Source of the DNA: a virus | Strand: one strand, 5' to 3' | Length of the DNA stretch: 27,212 bases | Virus record (IMG/VR): IMGVR_UViG_3300031772_000232 | Location: 1 to 27,212 of that record | Shown here: positions 1 through 6,082 of the stretch, one piece after another | Layout of the letters: every line of letters starts with the position of its first letter | Position numbering within the stretch: the first letter of the stretch is position 1 | Made by a program: the position numbers and the translations under genes | Notes under the pieces: model-generated | The model's database searches: none | Told to the model about the DNA's origin: nothing | The model's input: only the letters and a program-made list of their open reading frames with translations

Positions 1-126
1 TTCTGTTCAGATTTCGTCTGGTGCTGGTATCCTGAGGAAAACAAACTTGTTTCGGCCAAGTCGACGGAAAAGCCCGGAGAATCGTTCTCTGAATTTCAGA
101 GGCTGCTGCAAGCAAAAGCACCGTGA
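1..126 (+). CDS. C-terminal end of an unidentified protein (5' partial)
   Basis: An open frame enters from the left edge and stops at TGA 124-126, giving 41 residues with an aromatic, Cys-containing start (FCSDFVWCWYPEEN) and a polar end. Too little remains to assign a family. It is followed by 86 bases without a gene before the next start. Confidence 0.6.
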   Translation, partial: FCSDFVWCWYPEENKLVSAKSTEKPGESFSEFQRLLQAKAP

Positions 127-212
127 TCAATTTGCACATAAACGACAATTATTACAGTAGTGTAATTCTGTGTCGGAAGATGTTAACCTTGTCTAGAGAT
201 GGGTGATCACAG

Positions 213-455
213 ATGTCAAGTCACACAAAGACGATCGCAGAAATTCGAGGAACCGTGGGTTCACCTCCCAAACAAGCGACGGAACTGACGCCTGAGTTGT
301 ACACAGCATTGCTCGAGGCCTTGGGTCAGGCGGACACGCTGGTCACCCTGGTGATCCAGGGAGATTCGCACCGAGCCATTCCTGCGGCCCTGCAGGTTGC
401 TCGTGCACTGTCAGAATTGCAGCGACGATTCCGCGTCAAGGTCCCGGTGCGTTGA
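213..455 (+). CDS. Hypothetical protein, 80 aa
   Basis: This is a small soluble protein of unknown function, with no signal peptide or membrane segment. The middle (about residues 25-70) looks helical, with LTPELYTALLEALGQADTL followed by a second helix rich in Ala, Leu and Arg, and the C-terminus is basic (RRFRVKVPVR). A GGGTGA stretch about 7 bases before the ATG can serve as ribosome binding site. The stop overlaps the next ATG in a TGATG junction, so the two are probably translated together. Confidence 0.65.
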   Translation: MSSHTKTIAEIRGTVGSPPKQATELTPELYTALLEALGQADTLVTLVIQGDSHRAIPAALQVARALSELQRRFRVKVPVR

Positions 456-826
456 TGACGTTGTTGCCTGCAGGGTCGTACAAGACCTCAGCCATTGTCA
501 AGCTGCTAGTTTGGGAATCCGTATGGGCCGACGAGTTTAAGCAGAACCACGAGGCAATATTGAAGGGATTGCCAGTTCCATTCCAACTTCGTTATCCGAT
601 CCCCGTGACCGTCGCGCTGGGTAAAGAGGTCACCATCGAGTATGGCTCAAGGAGCACGCTCTTCAGCGTCGGAATCGACCTTCCACGGGCGACAAATTCT
701 CTCGAGGTGACAGTCACCATCGGTAAGCAAGTGTACCGTGGGATCACCCTTGCGTACGACAATTTTATTCCGGCAGTTTTCGATGATCACACCGCGCTGC
801 GGCCTGTGAAGAAACGTGCTAAATAA
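455..826 (+). CDS. Hypothetical protein, 123 aa
   Basis: I do not recognise this protein. The start is ATG 455, which shares one base with the upstream TGA; a TTG three bases earlier is possible but less likely. The sequence is soluble and beta-strand-like in its second half, with alternating hydrophobic residues (VTVALGKEVTIEYG, LEVTVTIGKQVYRGITLAY), and ends in a basic KKRAK tail. The short gap after it holds a strong promoter, so this gene probably ends one transcription unit. Confidence 0.65.
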   Translation: MTLLPAGSYKTSAIVKLLVWESVWADEFKQNHEAILKGLPVPFQLRYPIPVTVALGKEVTIEYGSRSTLFSVGIDLPRATNSLEVTVTIGKQVYRGITLAYDNFIPAVFDDHTALRPVKKRAK

Positions 827-829
827 AAG

Positions 830-858
830 TTGTACAGCACACACTCAAGGTATATAAT
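830..858 (+). promoter_or_regulatory. Sigma-70 type promoter with -35 and -10 boxes
   Basis: TTGTAC (830-835) and a perfect TATAAT (853-858) are separated by 17 bases, the optimal spacing for a housekeeping sigma-70 promoter. It lies 65 bases ahead of the GTG start at 924 and so would drive the two-gene unit that includes the phage sigma factor. Most other candidate promoters in this window have only a -10 box. Host RNA polymerase could therefore switch on the sigma gene first; that order is an inference. Confidence 0.7.
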
Positions 859-923
859 TACTTCATTAGGTTGTAAACATTCAATGTTTGAACAGTGGAA
901 TTCTTTCACTGAGGAGACACATA

Positions 924-1319
924 GTGGCGAAAAACACGAAGCAGAAGCGTTTCCCGTCGTCCAATTCTTACAGTGAAGGCGTCTCTTCACAGAAACACGA
1001 ACACGCGATTCAATCGCGGTATGTGGTCGCTGGTCCAGAAGTTTTCAACATGGACGACATCGCAGCAATGCTTGATGAAGACCTGTACTCCCACCTCAAC
1101 ACAATGGAAGACGGTCGTTCCAAGGCCTATGAATCCCGACAGGATACTCGTCTGTGGGAGGAAGAAATTGCCTACCTTCGCCGCGAGATTCAGCTGCGCC
1201 GCGGCCGCCGAGAGGCCCATGAGAAGTATGTGGCTGAAACGTCACGGTCGTTTGCTGACGAAGAGCGTGGATTGCCAGCCGCAGATTTTGACAACCTCAA
1301 GTACGTGGTGAGCAACTGA
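924..1319 (+). CDS. Hypothetical charged protein, 131 aa, upstream of sigma factor
   Basis: GTG 924 is chosen because GAGGAG (911-916) stands 7 bases before it; a TTG at 888 would extend the frame but has no ribosome site. The N-terminal 30 residues are basic and Ser-rich. A likely helix follows ([20 protein letters not shown]), then a strongly charged region (about 70-110: [21 protein letters not shown]) with coiled-coil character. No membrane segment is visible and I do not recognise the family. Its stop overlaps the sigma factor start (TGATG), so the two are translationally coupled and share the promoter at 830-858. That position suggests, but does not show, a role with the sigma factor or RNA polymerase. 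Confidence 0.7.
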   Translation: MAKNTKQKRFPSSNSYSEGVSSQKHEHAIQSRYVVAGPEVFNMDDIAAMLDEDLYSHLNTMEDGRSKAYESRQDTRLWEEEIAYLRREIQLRRGRREAHEKYVAETSRSFADEERGLPAADFDNLKYVVSN

Positions 1320-2113
1320 TGCAAAAAGAAGATAAGACAACTGCGGTAGGCGAGTACCTTGACCAGCTACACTCATTTCCACAGTTGAAGCATCCCGAGG
1401 TCGTGGAGCTGTTTCAAACCTACGAAAAGGGTGGGCAACTGGCTGACAAGGCCCGCAGAAAGCTCATCGAGTGTAACCTAAGGTTGGTCGTCTCAATCGC
1501 CAAGCAATACAAGGGTCACAATATTCCGATCGAAGACCTTATCCAGGAGGGCAACATCGGCCTGATGAAAGCTGTTGAACGTTTCAAGTGGGAAAAAGGA
1601 TTTCGTTTTTCGACGTACGCCACCTGGTGGATCAAGCAGGCGATCGGTCAACACGTGTTGAAGCGCAAGCGGATGATCAGGCTGCCAGCTCACGCGGCGA
1701 CGGTTCAACGCAAGTTGATGCAAGCCGCTGAAGAATACCGTGAGACGATGGGCTGTGAGCCGACTCAAGAAGAGCTGACCGATATCATCGGTGCTTCTAA
1801 GACAGTCGTCAAGGCCACCATGCACTCAGGGCGCCAGGTCATCTCGTTGTCGCAGCCCATCTCTAGTTCAGGCGACGGTGACAACATCGGCGACAAAGTC
1901 GTCGACATGCGGCCCGAGGCCGATCCATTCGACAATGTGGCCCAAAAAGAACTGTTGATGATCGCTCGAGCCGTCTTGGCCGACCTATCACCCAAGGAGG
2001 CGGCAATCTTGAGATTGCGATTTGGCCTCGTTGATGATGAAGCCAACAGCAATACTTATCCCATCACGCTCGACGAGGCTGAAGCCGTGATGTCAGGTAA
2101 GGGCCTCAGGTGA
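1319..2113 (+). CDS. RNA polymerase sigma-70 factor, truncated before region 4.2
   Basis: This protein directs RNA polymerase to promoters. Domains visible in order are region 1.2-like ([16 protein letters not shown], residues ~13-30), region 2 with the core-binding [12 protein letters not shown] and the -10-reading [19 protein letters not shown] and [11 protein letters not shown] (~48-112), a sigma3 region ([13 protein letters not shown] and [12 protein letters not shown], ~120-180), and region 4.1 ([15 protein letters not shown], ~222-236). Housekeeping relatives continue with a region 4.2 helix-turn-helix that binds the -35 box. Here the frame runs only about 28 residues further ([15 protein letters not shown]) and stops, so the -35 reader is missing. 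The 264-residue length fits this loss. The analogy is T4 gp55, which lacks a usable region 4. A separate HTH protein at 2554-2868 may substitute. The start is ATG 1319 with GGTGAG 7 bases upstream. Confidence 0.93.
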   Translation: MQKEDKTTAVGEYLDQLHSFPQLKHPEVVELFQTYEKGGQLADKARRKLIECNLRLVVSIAKQYKGHNIPIEDLIQEGNIGLMKAVERFKWEKGFRFSTYATWWIKQAIGQHVLKRKRMIRLPAHAATVQRKLMQAAEEYRETMGCEPTQEELTDIIGASKTVVKATMHSGRQVISLSQPISSSGDGDNIGDKVVDMRPEADPFDNVAQKELLMIARAVLADLSPKEAAILRLRFGLVDDEANSNTYPITLDEAEAVMSGKGLR

Positions 2114-2119
2114 AATGCA

Positions 2120-2233
2120 TTGGAAGAAGCGGTAAAAACCATCATCGAAGTAATGGCGACATTTGGCATCGCTAGCTTTGTTGGTTTTACCATTTTGATC
2201 ATCACAGCATTTATTCCTCCTAGAAAAAAATAG
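2120..2233 (+). CDS. Small single-pass membrane peptide, 37 aa
   Basis: A TTG start at 2120 is preceded by AGGTGA (2109-2114), a strong ribosome site that overlaps the sigma stop. The peptide has a short acidic N-terminus, one hydrophobic segment of about 21 residues (TFGIASFVGFTILIITAFI) and a PPRKK cytoplasmic anchor. It lies in the same reading frame as the sigma gene with only two sense codons after the TGA, so stop readthrough would append a membrane anchor to sigma. Separate initiation is the simpler reading. Function unknown. Confidence 0.5.
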   Translation: MEEAVKTIIEVMATFGIASFVGFTILIITAFIPPRKK

Positions 2234-2234
2234 C

Positions 2235-2537
2235 ATGGAACTTGCAATCATTGTCCTGTGCATGGGCCTAGGGATCGGTTCTATCATCGTGGCCGCGGCC
2301 TGGGCATACAGGGTAATCGGTGAAACGCAAATAAAAGCAAAAATTCTTACCAGAGAATCAAAAGAAGAAGCTAAAAAAGATGAAGTGGCTGCCGATCTTG
2401 AACGCCGCCTCGAGGCCCTGGGCCACGAGAGGTTCGGCGTCCCGATGAGAATCGTTCAACGTCCAGGAAAATCAATCAAGATTCGACCTTGCCCGACACC
2501 GTTGGTCGGAACCGGTCGCAACAAAAATTCACTCTAA
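2235..2537 (+). CDS. Single-pass membrane protein with charged cytoplasmic helix, 100 aa
   Basis: The N-terminal 25 residues form a membrane segment (LAIIVLCMGLGIGSIIVAAAWAY). A long charged helix follows (KAKILTRESKEEAKKDEVAADLERRLEALGHE, ~32-65) that may be a coiled coil, then a basic tail. The arrangement resembles small phage membrane proteins of the spanin or Rz-like type, but there is no lysis partner beside it, so I make no functional call. It begins one base after the stop of the preceding membrane peptide, so the two probably form a pair. Confidence 0.7.
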   Translation: MELAIIVLCMGLGIGSIIVAAAWAYRVIGETQIKAKILTRESKEEAKKDEVAADLERRLEALGHERFGVPMRIVQRPGKSIKIRPCPTPLVGTGRNKNSL

Positions 2538-2553
2538 GGAAAGAGGAATCGGA

Positions 2554-2868
2554 ATGGCATTGAAAAAGGGTGCGCATGTGGACCGAGGTTACGCCACTGT
2601 CGCTGATGAGGAGGGTGTTAATTACCGCGAGATCGCGGACATCATGTGTGAACTGGGGTTCCAGATGAACCACTCTTCGGCACGCAACTATGTGCTCCGC
2701 GTCATGCGAAAGTTTGTGGTTGCATTTTCTGAACAATGGGACCTCAATGTCCCAGAGTCTCGGATCAATGACATTGCTAAGTCTCCCGATTTCCAGCAGG
2801 GAGTCGCTGATGTCCTTCATGGAATTGAAGCTCGACGTCGCGAGGTTCGCGATCGATCTGGGCCATAG
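2554..2868 (+). CDS. Small HTH protein resembling sigma region 4
   Basis: A helix-turn-helix is visible at about residues 22-55: YREIADIMCELGFQMNHSSA followed by RNYVLRVMRKFVVAF. The pattern (REIA...LG...HSSARN...LRAMRK-like) matches the layout of sigma-70 region 4.2, where the second helix reads the -35 box and a basic helix follows. It is only 104 residues long, has no region 2, and begins 440 bases after a sigma factor that ends just before region 4.2. I therefore infer that it could act as a split sigma4 domain or coactivator, comparable in role to T4 gp33. A stand-alone transcription regulator is the alternative. An AGAGGAA ribosome site precedes the ATG. Confidence 0.7.
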   Translation: MALKKGAHVDRGYATVADEEGVNYREIADIMCELGFQMNHSSARNYVLRVMRKFVVAFSEQWDLNVPESRINDIAKSPDFQQGVADVLHGIEARRREVRDRSGP

Positions 2869-2875
2869 ATATAAC

Positions 2876-2892
2876 CGCGGCGCTTCGCCGCG
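2876..2892 (+). promoter_or_regulatory. Intercistronic GC hairpin
   Basis: CGCGGCG (2876-2882) pairs perfectly with CGCCGCG (2886-2892) around a CTT loop. It begins 8 bases after the HTH gene stop and ends before the next gene's GAGAGG ribosome site. No T-run follows, so it is more likely an mRNA-stabilising or processing hairpin than an intrinsic terminator. Confidence 0.5.
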
Positions 2893-2905
2893 ATCGAGAG
2901 GCACG

Positions 2906-3343
2906 ATGAGCAGGATTCATGTTAAAAACTTGCCTCGTCTGAAGTTGACTGACCTACTACGCCGTCGTAAGATGACGCTGAGGCAGTTGCTCGACGAGTT
3001 TGGAATCACCACCTATGAGGGACTCTTGTCCCGCTGTGAAAGGATGGGTGTCGCGGCGCCCGATAACAAAGAATTTGCTGCGGCTGACCCACCGGTTGTC
3101 AATTCTCCGACTGAGGGCGTCGTCGTCCTCGAGGCACCGCGCGTCGTGAAGGAATCTACGGGCAAATACATAGACCCCGATGTTCCTGTCGTTGACCCCA
3201 TTGACGTGGTGGTGTTGACAGAGCCAGGACAGTTCGAACAGTTGTTGTCGACAGCTCTCACGGAACAAATCGGGCCCACAGAAGGGTCGACGAAAAAGTT
3301 GAGAAAAAAGAAGGATGGTCAATCAGGTACCACAAGTGAGTGA
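2906..3343 (+). CDS. Hypothetical protein with N-terminal HTH-like segment, 145 aa
   Basis: ATG 2906 is chosen for its GAGAGG ribosome site 4-5 bases upstream and because earlier in-frame starts lie inside the preceding gene. Residues ~8-45 (LPRLKLTDLLRRRKMTLRQLLDEFGITTYEGLLSRCERMGV) read like a compact helical DNA-binding or adaptor domain. The rest is a low-complexity acidic stretch rich in Val, Pro and Asp, ending in a basic KKLRKKK tail. The family is not recognised. Its nearness to the sigma and HTH genes makes a transcription-related role possible, but that is inference from context only. Confidence 0.7.
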   Translation: MSRIHVKNLPRLKLTDLLRRRKMTLRQLLDEFGITTYEGLLSRCERMGVAAPDNKEFAAADPPVVNSPTEGVVVLEAPRVVKESTGKYIDPDVPVVDPIDVVVLTEPGQFEQLLSTALTEQIGPTEGSTKKLRKKKDGQSGTTSE

Positions 3344-3719
3344 TTCACAGGACAACCCGAGTATTGCGGGTTCACGGAGGGTTGTTCTTGAGATGACGAC
3401 CCCAAACATAGAAAAGACGCCTAGAAAACGAAAAAGACACCGTGGTGGAAATAACAAACCTCTCGGTGAAAACCATGATGCATTGCCTGAACCACTGCCT
3501 CTTGAGATGACACCAGTGGTTCAGGCAATCAAAGAGTACGGACGTCGGACCCATGCTTTGGGTGCCCTGCAAGGAGCTCATGCAATCAGATTGCTCCTTG
3601 ATCGTGTTCGCGTCATAGGACCTGACATTTCAGGTGACACCATGATGGAACTGGCCCGTGAAGGTGAGAAGATGATCTCCGATCTTAAATCGTACCTTCA
3701 CAAGGTATACGAGGACTGA
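3315..3719 (+). CDS. Hypothetical basic protein, 134 aa
   Basis: The frame is open from ATG 3315, which overlaps the previous gene by 29 bases. A second ATG at 3393 has CGGAGG 12 bases upstream and may be the true start; neither has ideal spacing. After a disordered basic stretch (RKRKRHRGGNNK), residues ~65-134 form likely helices (TPVVQAIKEYGRRTHALGALQGAHAIRLLLDRV and TMMELAREGEKMISDLKSYLHKVY). The family is not recognised. The basic arm suggests nucleic-acid contact, as inference. Confidence 0.65.
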   Translation: MVNQVPQVSDSQDNPSIAGSRRVVLEMTTPNIEKTPRKRKRHRGGNNKPLGENHDALPEPLPLEMTPVVQAIKEYGRRTHALGALQGAHAIRLLLDRVRVIGPDISGDTMMELAREGEKMISDLKSYLHKVYED

Positions 3720-3739
3720 AAACGTCATAGCTATAATCT

Positions 3740-4183
3740 ATGAGATCGACCCAGTTCGAACTTGTAGATAGACTAGATGAGTGGTTTGCAGAGCGTCTGG
3801 ACACGCTGCAGTGCCGTGGAGATACTCGAGCCTATGTTGTCGGAGTGATGGCCAAATATCGTGGGCCCAATGATGATCTGAGTCGTCGATCAATCGTTCT
3901 AGAATACGTTGAAGCCCGTCAGGCGGGTGACTTTGCCACCTACCAGCGCATCGGCGATTGGGTCCTGTGGTCGTCAGTCGTTCACCCAGATTCATTCAAT
4001 GGACATCACACGGTGATTGAGACAATGGGTCGCATGTCGTACTACGCCTGTCACCGGTTGATGAGGTCAACGTGGCCCGTCTATGAACAGCTAGCAGATG
4101 AATTGCCAGATATTGCCCGTGAGACTCGCGAGCTCCTCAGCCAACGACCGATAATCATCGGTGAATTTGTTCGAAAACAGTGA
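3740..4183 (+). CDS. Hypothetical helical protein, 147 aa
   Basis: I do not recognise this soluble, mostly helical protein. Notable stretches are FELVDRLDEWFAERLDTLQ at the start, YVVGVMAKYRGPNDDLSRRSIVLEYVEAR in the first half, and MSYYACHRLMRSTWPVYEQLADELPDIARETRELL in the second. A perfect TATAAT (3732-3737) ends only 2 bases before the ATG. That is closer than the 6-base spacing seen elsewhere in this window, so either the true start lies further in or the box is fortuitous. There is no Shine-Dalgarno. Confidence 0.7.
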   Translation: MRSTQFELVDRLDEWFAERLDTLQCRGDTRAYVVGVMAKYRGPNDDLSRRSIVLEYVEARQAGDFATYQRIGDWVLWSSVVHPDSFNGHHTVIETMGRMSYYACHRLMRSTWPVYEQLADELPDIARETRELLSQRPIIIGEFVRKQ

Positions 4184-4214
4184 AAGGCGGCCGCCAACCA
4201 TGGTACCATGAATC

Positions 4215-4835
4215 ATGGTCAGCCAAAAGAAGAGTTCCCCAGACCTTCCTCGTACGATCCGGGACGATATCGCGGCCATCGAGAGTGAAATCCGTGAACT
4301 GTTTGCCCTACGAACTGGCTACCTGGGCAACATTGCGGCCCAAATTCACCAAATTTTCACTGTGAACAATGGCTGTGAACAGTGCCATGGCCGCGGGTGG
4401 ATCGTCACTTGGGACACTTTGGATTCCATGTCGGGGGCATATGCCGAATACGGCCGGTGCACCAACCCAGAGTGCAATGACGTCTCGCGGCAAAAGAGCG
4501 GCCTCGATTCTTCTTGGACAAAGTACGATCGTAATCGCGGTGTCAATGACCCCTGTGGCCCGTGGAATCCTGCATACAAAACACTGGTGGTGCCACTCGA
4601 TGTGATGATTCGTGATCTAACTGCTTCCATGGAACGTCTTATCAACAACAGTCGCCCTCGAGTAGGAGACAGTGTTGTCGTGGTCGCGGGTCGCAAGGCA
4701 CCAGTAGGAACTAAAGCGAGAATAGCGTACATTCACCCAAACGGAGGAATCCTCATCAAGGATGAAGCCTCCTGGAAAGACCGGCACTCAAACGGCACCT
4801 GGGTCCGCGCCCAGAACATTTCGAGACTCACATGA
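4215..4835 (+). CDS. Zinc-knuckle protein with C-terminal KOW/SH3-like domain, 206 aa
   Basis: An N-terminal helix (~12-45) leads into a DnaJ-like zinc motif: CEQCHGRGW at ~54-62, paired with CTNPEC at ~82-87. The C-terminal third (RVGDSVVVVAGRKAPVGTKARIAYIHPNGGILIKD) has the pattern of a KOW or SH3-like beta barrel, as found in RNA- or ribosome-binding proteins. The product is therefore probably a nucleic-acid or ribonucleoprotein-binding adaptor. No enzyme motif is visible. A TACCAT box (4204-4209) lies 5 bases before the ATG and there is no clear ribosome site. Confidence 0.75.
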   Translation: MVSQKKSSPDLPRTIRDDIAAIESEIRELFALRTGYLGNIAAQIHQIFTVNNGCEQCHGRGWIVTWDTLDSMSGAYAEYGRCTNPECNDVSRQKSGLDSSWTKYDRNRGVNDPCGPWNPAYKTLVVPLDVMIRDLTASMERLINNSRPRVGDSVVVVAGRKAPVGTKARIAYIHPNGGILIKDEASWKDRHSNGTWVRAQNISRLT

Positions 4836-4859
4836 GTGTAATGTCAATGTCGACAATGG

Positions 4860-4871
4860 TATGATTAAACC
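4860..4871 (+). promoter_or_regulatory. -10-only promoter for a leaderless transcript
   Basis: TATGAT (4860-4865), preceded by TGG in extended -10 position, ends exactly 6 bases before ATG 4872. There is no Shine-Dalgarno. Transcription starting about 7 bases after the box would begin at the start codon. Confidence 0.6.
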
Positions 4872-5144
4872 ATGGCAAAGCGAAGAGAAAAGACGCAAGA
4901 TATCTCCCGAGCAGAGGCTTCACGGGTTCTCAATACGATTGCGTATCTGGTCCGAACGTCTACGGTCTCAGGTCGCGATGAAAAGCTCACCTCGACCTTG
5001 ACTGAAATTTTCACCGAGGCTGGAATCCGACTTCCGAGACCTTGTCCTGGAGAGGCCCACGAGAATCCTAACATCGATCACTGTTCACTGTGTATGCCCG
5101 ATTGGGGAATCATTTATCATATGATCAGCGTGAAGAAGTTATGA
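4872..5144 (+). CDS. Hypothetical protein with possible zinc site, 90 aa
   Basis: A basic N-terminus (MAKRREK) is followed by two likely helices (~12-50, including EASRVLNTIAYLVRTS and EKLTSTLTEIFTEAG). A C-terminal part carries Cys and His in a CPGEAHENPNIDHCSLC pattern that could bind one metal ion. The family is unknown. The start is set by the TATGAT box six bases upstream. The stop overlaps the next gene in an ATGA junction, so this gene and 5141-5377 form an operon. Confidence 0.65.
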   Translation: MAKRREKTQDISRAEASRVLNTIAYLVRTSTVSGRDEKLTSTLTEIFTEAGIRLPRPCPGEAHENPNIDHCSLCMPDWGIIYHMISVKKL

Positions 5145-5377
5145 TCACGAGCAAATCACGCCGCTGGGATAAGTTCGATTACCTCAAGGCCGCGCAAGAA
5201 TTCGTGCTCAGCTACGGGTCTAACTCTCATTGGGACGAATTCGTCAATGAGTACTGTGCCTCGTACGAAGCGCTCGGATTCAGGCTCAATGCTGACGTCT
5301 TGGTAAAAGCGATCTCACGGGGCATGCGATCGTATAGTCGATCTCAAGTCAACGGCACTCTAACGATGGATGATTGA
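5141..5377 (+). CDS. Hypothetical protein, 78 aa
   Basis: ATG 5141 is chosen because it overlaps the upstream TGA (ATGA) and has GAAGAAG just before it. The protein is soluble and aromatic-rich (RRWDKFDYLKAAQEFVLSY, SHWDEFVNEYCASYEALGF), with no known motif. It is probably helical throughout and is translationally coupled to the preceding gene. Confidence 0.65.
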   Translation: MITSKSRRWDKFDYLKAAQEFVLSYGSNSHWDEFVNEYCASYEALGFRLNADVLVKAISRGMRSYSRSQVNGTLTMDD

Positions 5378-5380
5378 CAC

Positions 5381-5584
5381 ATGGGAAAGCTTCTGAAGTT
5401 TGAAACAGAACGTTGGATTGAAGTCTTCAATGAATCCGGTGTCCAAGTCAGGCTCTCTACCCGCGGGAACGTTGACTTCGTCGTCACCGATGCCGACACC
5501 GGCGAAGAGGCATACTCTAACACCCTCAAGACAGAACAACTGTTGCGTCTGGCCCAAAACTTGACACAGGCTTTCACCGACTGA
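5381..5584 (+). CDS. Hypothetical protein, 67 aa, possible paralogue of the next gene
   Basis: This is a small alpha-beta protein. Strands WIEVFNESGVQVRLSTRG and VDFVVTDADTGEEAYSNT are followed by a helix (TEQLLRLAQNLTQAF). The same order of strands, DTGE/DEGE-type turn and terminal helix is seen in 5594-5857, so the two are probably a tandem duplication. Function unknown. It starts 3 bases after the preceding stop. Confidence 0.65.
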   Translation: MGKLLKFETERWIEVFNESGVQVRLSTRGNVDFVVTDADTGEEAYSNTLKTEQLLRLAQNLTQAFTD

Positions 5585-5593
5585 AGAAACTTC

Positions 5594-5857
5594 ATGGCAA
5601 AGCTCAAGGACAATGTAATCAGTCTCGAGGACTACCTCTACAGTTGGGAGTCGGTGTTTCGTATCGACGACCCCGTCAATGGCAGCACTCTGTCGATCTA
5701 CGTCAACACCAGTTCACGACAGTTCGACGTGGTCCAGACCAACGATGAAGGTGAATCGATCACGACACACCTCACGGCTGACACCGGTAAGGCTTTTTTG
5801 GCCGCAATCAACAGACTCAATGGTTTAACACATGGACGTCCCGAGCGTCGGCCCTGA
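5594..5857 (+). CDS. Hypothetical protein, 87 aa, possible paralogue of the previous gene
   Basis: Strands WESVFRIDDPVNGSTLSIYVNT and RQFDVVQTNDEGESITTHLT lead into a helix (TGKAFLAAINRLNGL). This mirrors the preceding 67-residue protein with a longer N-terminus (MAKLKDNVISLEDYLYS). GAAGAAAC serves as a ribosome site. The C-terminus overlaps the next start by 26 bases. No family is recognised. Confidence 0.65.
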   Translation: MAKLKDNVISLEDYLYSWESVFRIDDPVNGSTLSIYVNTSSRQFDVVQTNDEGESITTHLTADTGKAFLAAINRLNGLTHGRPERRP

Positions 5858-6050
5858 GGGTCTCGAGAACTGGAAACGTTTCCTGCAGGCCGACGCCCGA
5901 AAGAACGGAGGGACAGCCTCAGCGCTGCTCCTCTTGAAACCCGACAACGTCCCAGTCAAGGTGACTTGTTGTTCACAGGTCATCATTGTCTATGAATTGA
6001 ACGATTTTGAATTCTTGTGCGAACAAACCAATTGGTTCGCACCGGAGTGA
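5832..6050 (+). CDS. Hypothetical protein, 72 aa
   Basis: This small soluble protein begins inside the end of the previous gene. It has a helical start (GLENWKRFLQADARKNG), then a hydrophobic strand region with a Cys pair (VKVTCCSQVIIVYELNDFEFLCEQTNWF). Nothing identifies a function. It is the last gene before the ligase promoter at 6071. Confidence 0.6.
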   Translation: MDVPSVGPEGLENWKRFLQADARKNGGTASALLLLKPDNVPVKVTCCSQVIIVYELNDFEFLCEQTNWFAPE

Positions 6051-6070
6051 ATTTCCTGTCACCCGTGAGG

Positions 6071-6082
6071 TAGAATTAGACC
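6071..6082 (+). promoter_or_regulatory. -10-only promoter for leaderless DNA ligase mRNA
   Basis: TAGAAT (6071-6076) ends exactly 6 bases before ATG 6083. The surroundings (TGAGG-TAGAAT-TAGACC) are nearly the same as at 9693-9710, ahead of the VWA gene. No Shine-Dalgarno and no -35 box are visible. Confidence 0.65.

Noticed and set aside
888-923. TTG 888 as start of the 924 gene
   Set aside because: GTG 924 has a well-placed GAGGAG; TTG 888 has none.
3732-3739. Perfect TATAAT as leaderless promoter of the 3740 gene
   Set aside because: Only 2 bases separate it from the ATG, so transcription would start after the start codon. Kept as a note, not as a promoter.
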